64,000 nt of DNA, taken from assembly GCF_026151205.1 (NCBI RefSeq), contig NC_087077.1, positions 11,754,983-11,818,982 of the forward strand, written 5' to 3'. The translations under genes and the position numbers were made by a program. Each line of letters opens with the position of its first letter. Positions within the stretch are counted from its first letter, which is position 1. Shown piece by piece: positions 63,901 to 64,000 of the stretch. The notes below the pieces were generated by a model that ran no database searches, was not told where the DNA came from, and was given only the letters and a program-made list of their open reading frames with translations. The stretch comes from Bolinopsis microptera (lineage: Eukaryota; Ctenophora; Tentaculata; Lobata; Bolinopsidae).

Positions 63901-64000
63901 ACGTTACACGATTTTTTTCCAGTTACCATGATGCAGATGGTTGACAGAGGATGGCGATCCAGTGTTAGTTAATGGACCACCGAACATGCCTGTATACAGG

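Overview
The window looks like AT-rich nuclear DNA of an invertebrate animal. It holds metazoan gene families (two anoctamins, a TGF-beta-receptor-like kinase, an ADP-ribosylation factor, a Golgi GalNAc-transferase-like enzyme), GT-AG introns of 49 bp to 3.2 kb, and many eukaryotic transposons and satellites. I see no operons, ribosome binding sites or CRISPR arrays, and I cannot name the species.

Layout. 1-3.5 kb is non-coding. 3.5-8.6 kb carries two tandem anoctamin (TMEM16) genes on the minus strand, each coded mainly by one long exon; the downstream one has a small 5' exon with a 197-bp intron. 8.6-14.2 kb is intergenic, with a pogo/Tigger-like MITE and a duplicated ~170-bp block. 14.2-15.7 kb is a plus-strand receptor-like kinase whose last codons and stop lie in a 76-bp tandem repeat. 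16.7-20.4 kb is a two-exon ARF1-type gene whose 3.2-kb intron is crowded with mobile DNA: a 1.1-kb palindromic TTAA element, a Penelope-like (GIY-YIG) fragment inside another repeat, and a copy of the gene's own 3' flank.

About 21.8-41.5 kb supports no gene. It is full of homopolymer runs, and its 39.2-40.6 kb part is a degraded version of a cleaner repeat at 46.9-48.4 kb, so it is probably a poorly polished assembly segment. 41.6-50.6 kb is a transposon and repeat field: hairpin clusters, a frameshifted LINE tail, a pogo/jerky-type DDE fragment next to a hAT remnant, and a Harbinger-like MITE. 51.8-53.7 kb holds exons of an unrecognised small-intron gene. 54-60.3 kb is repeats, including a TTAA element inserted in a satellite whose unit contains TTAA, and about 31 copies of a 59-60-bp satellite. 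62.3-63.9 kb is a B4GALNT-like glycosyltransferase broken by several frame changes.

The genes do not form a pathway; they are unlinked single-copy or tandem animal genes. The notable biology is the pair of divergent anoctamins lacking the usual calcium-site residues, a kinase with altered catalytic motifs, and a set of nested transposon insertions whose target duplications and empty site can be read directly. No clearly new molecular system was found. Indel noise in the last ~12 kb and the 20-kb poor segment limit what can be called.
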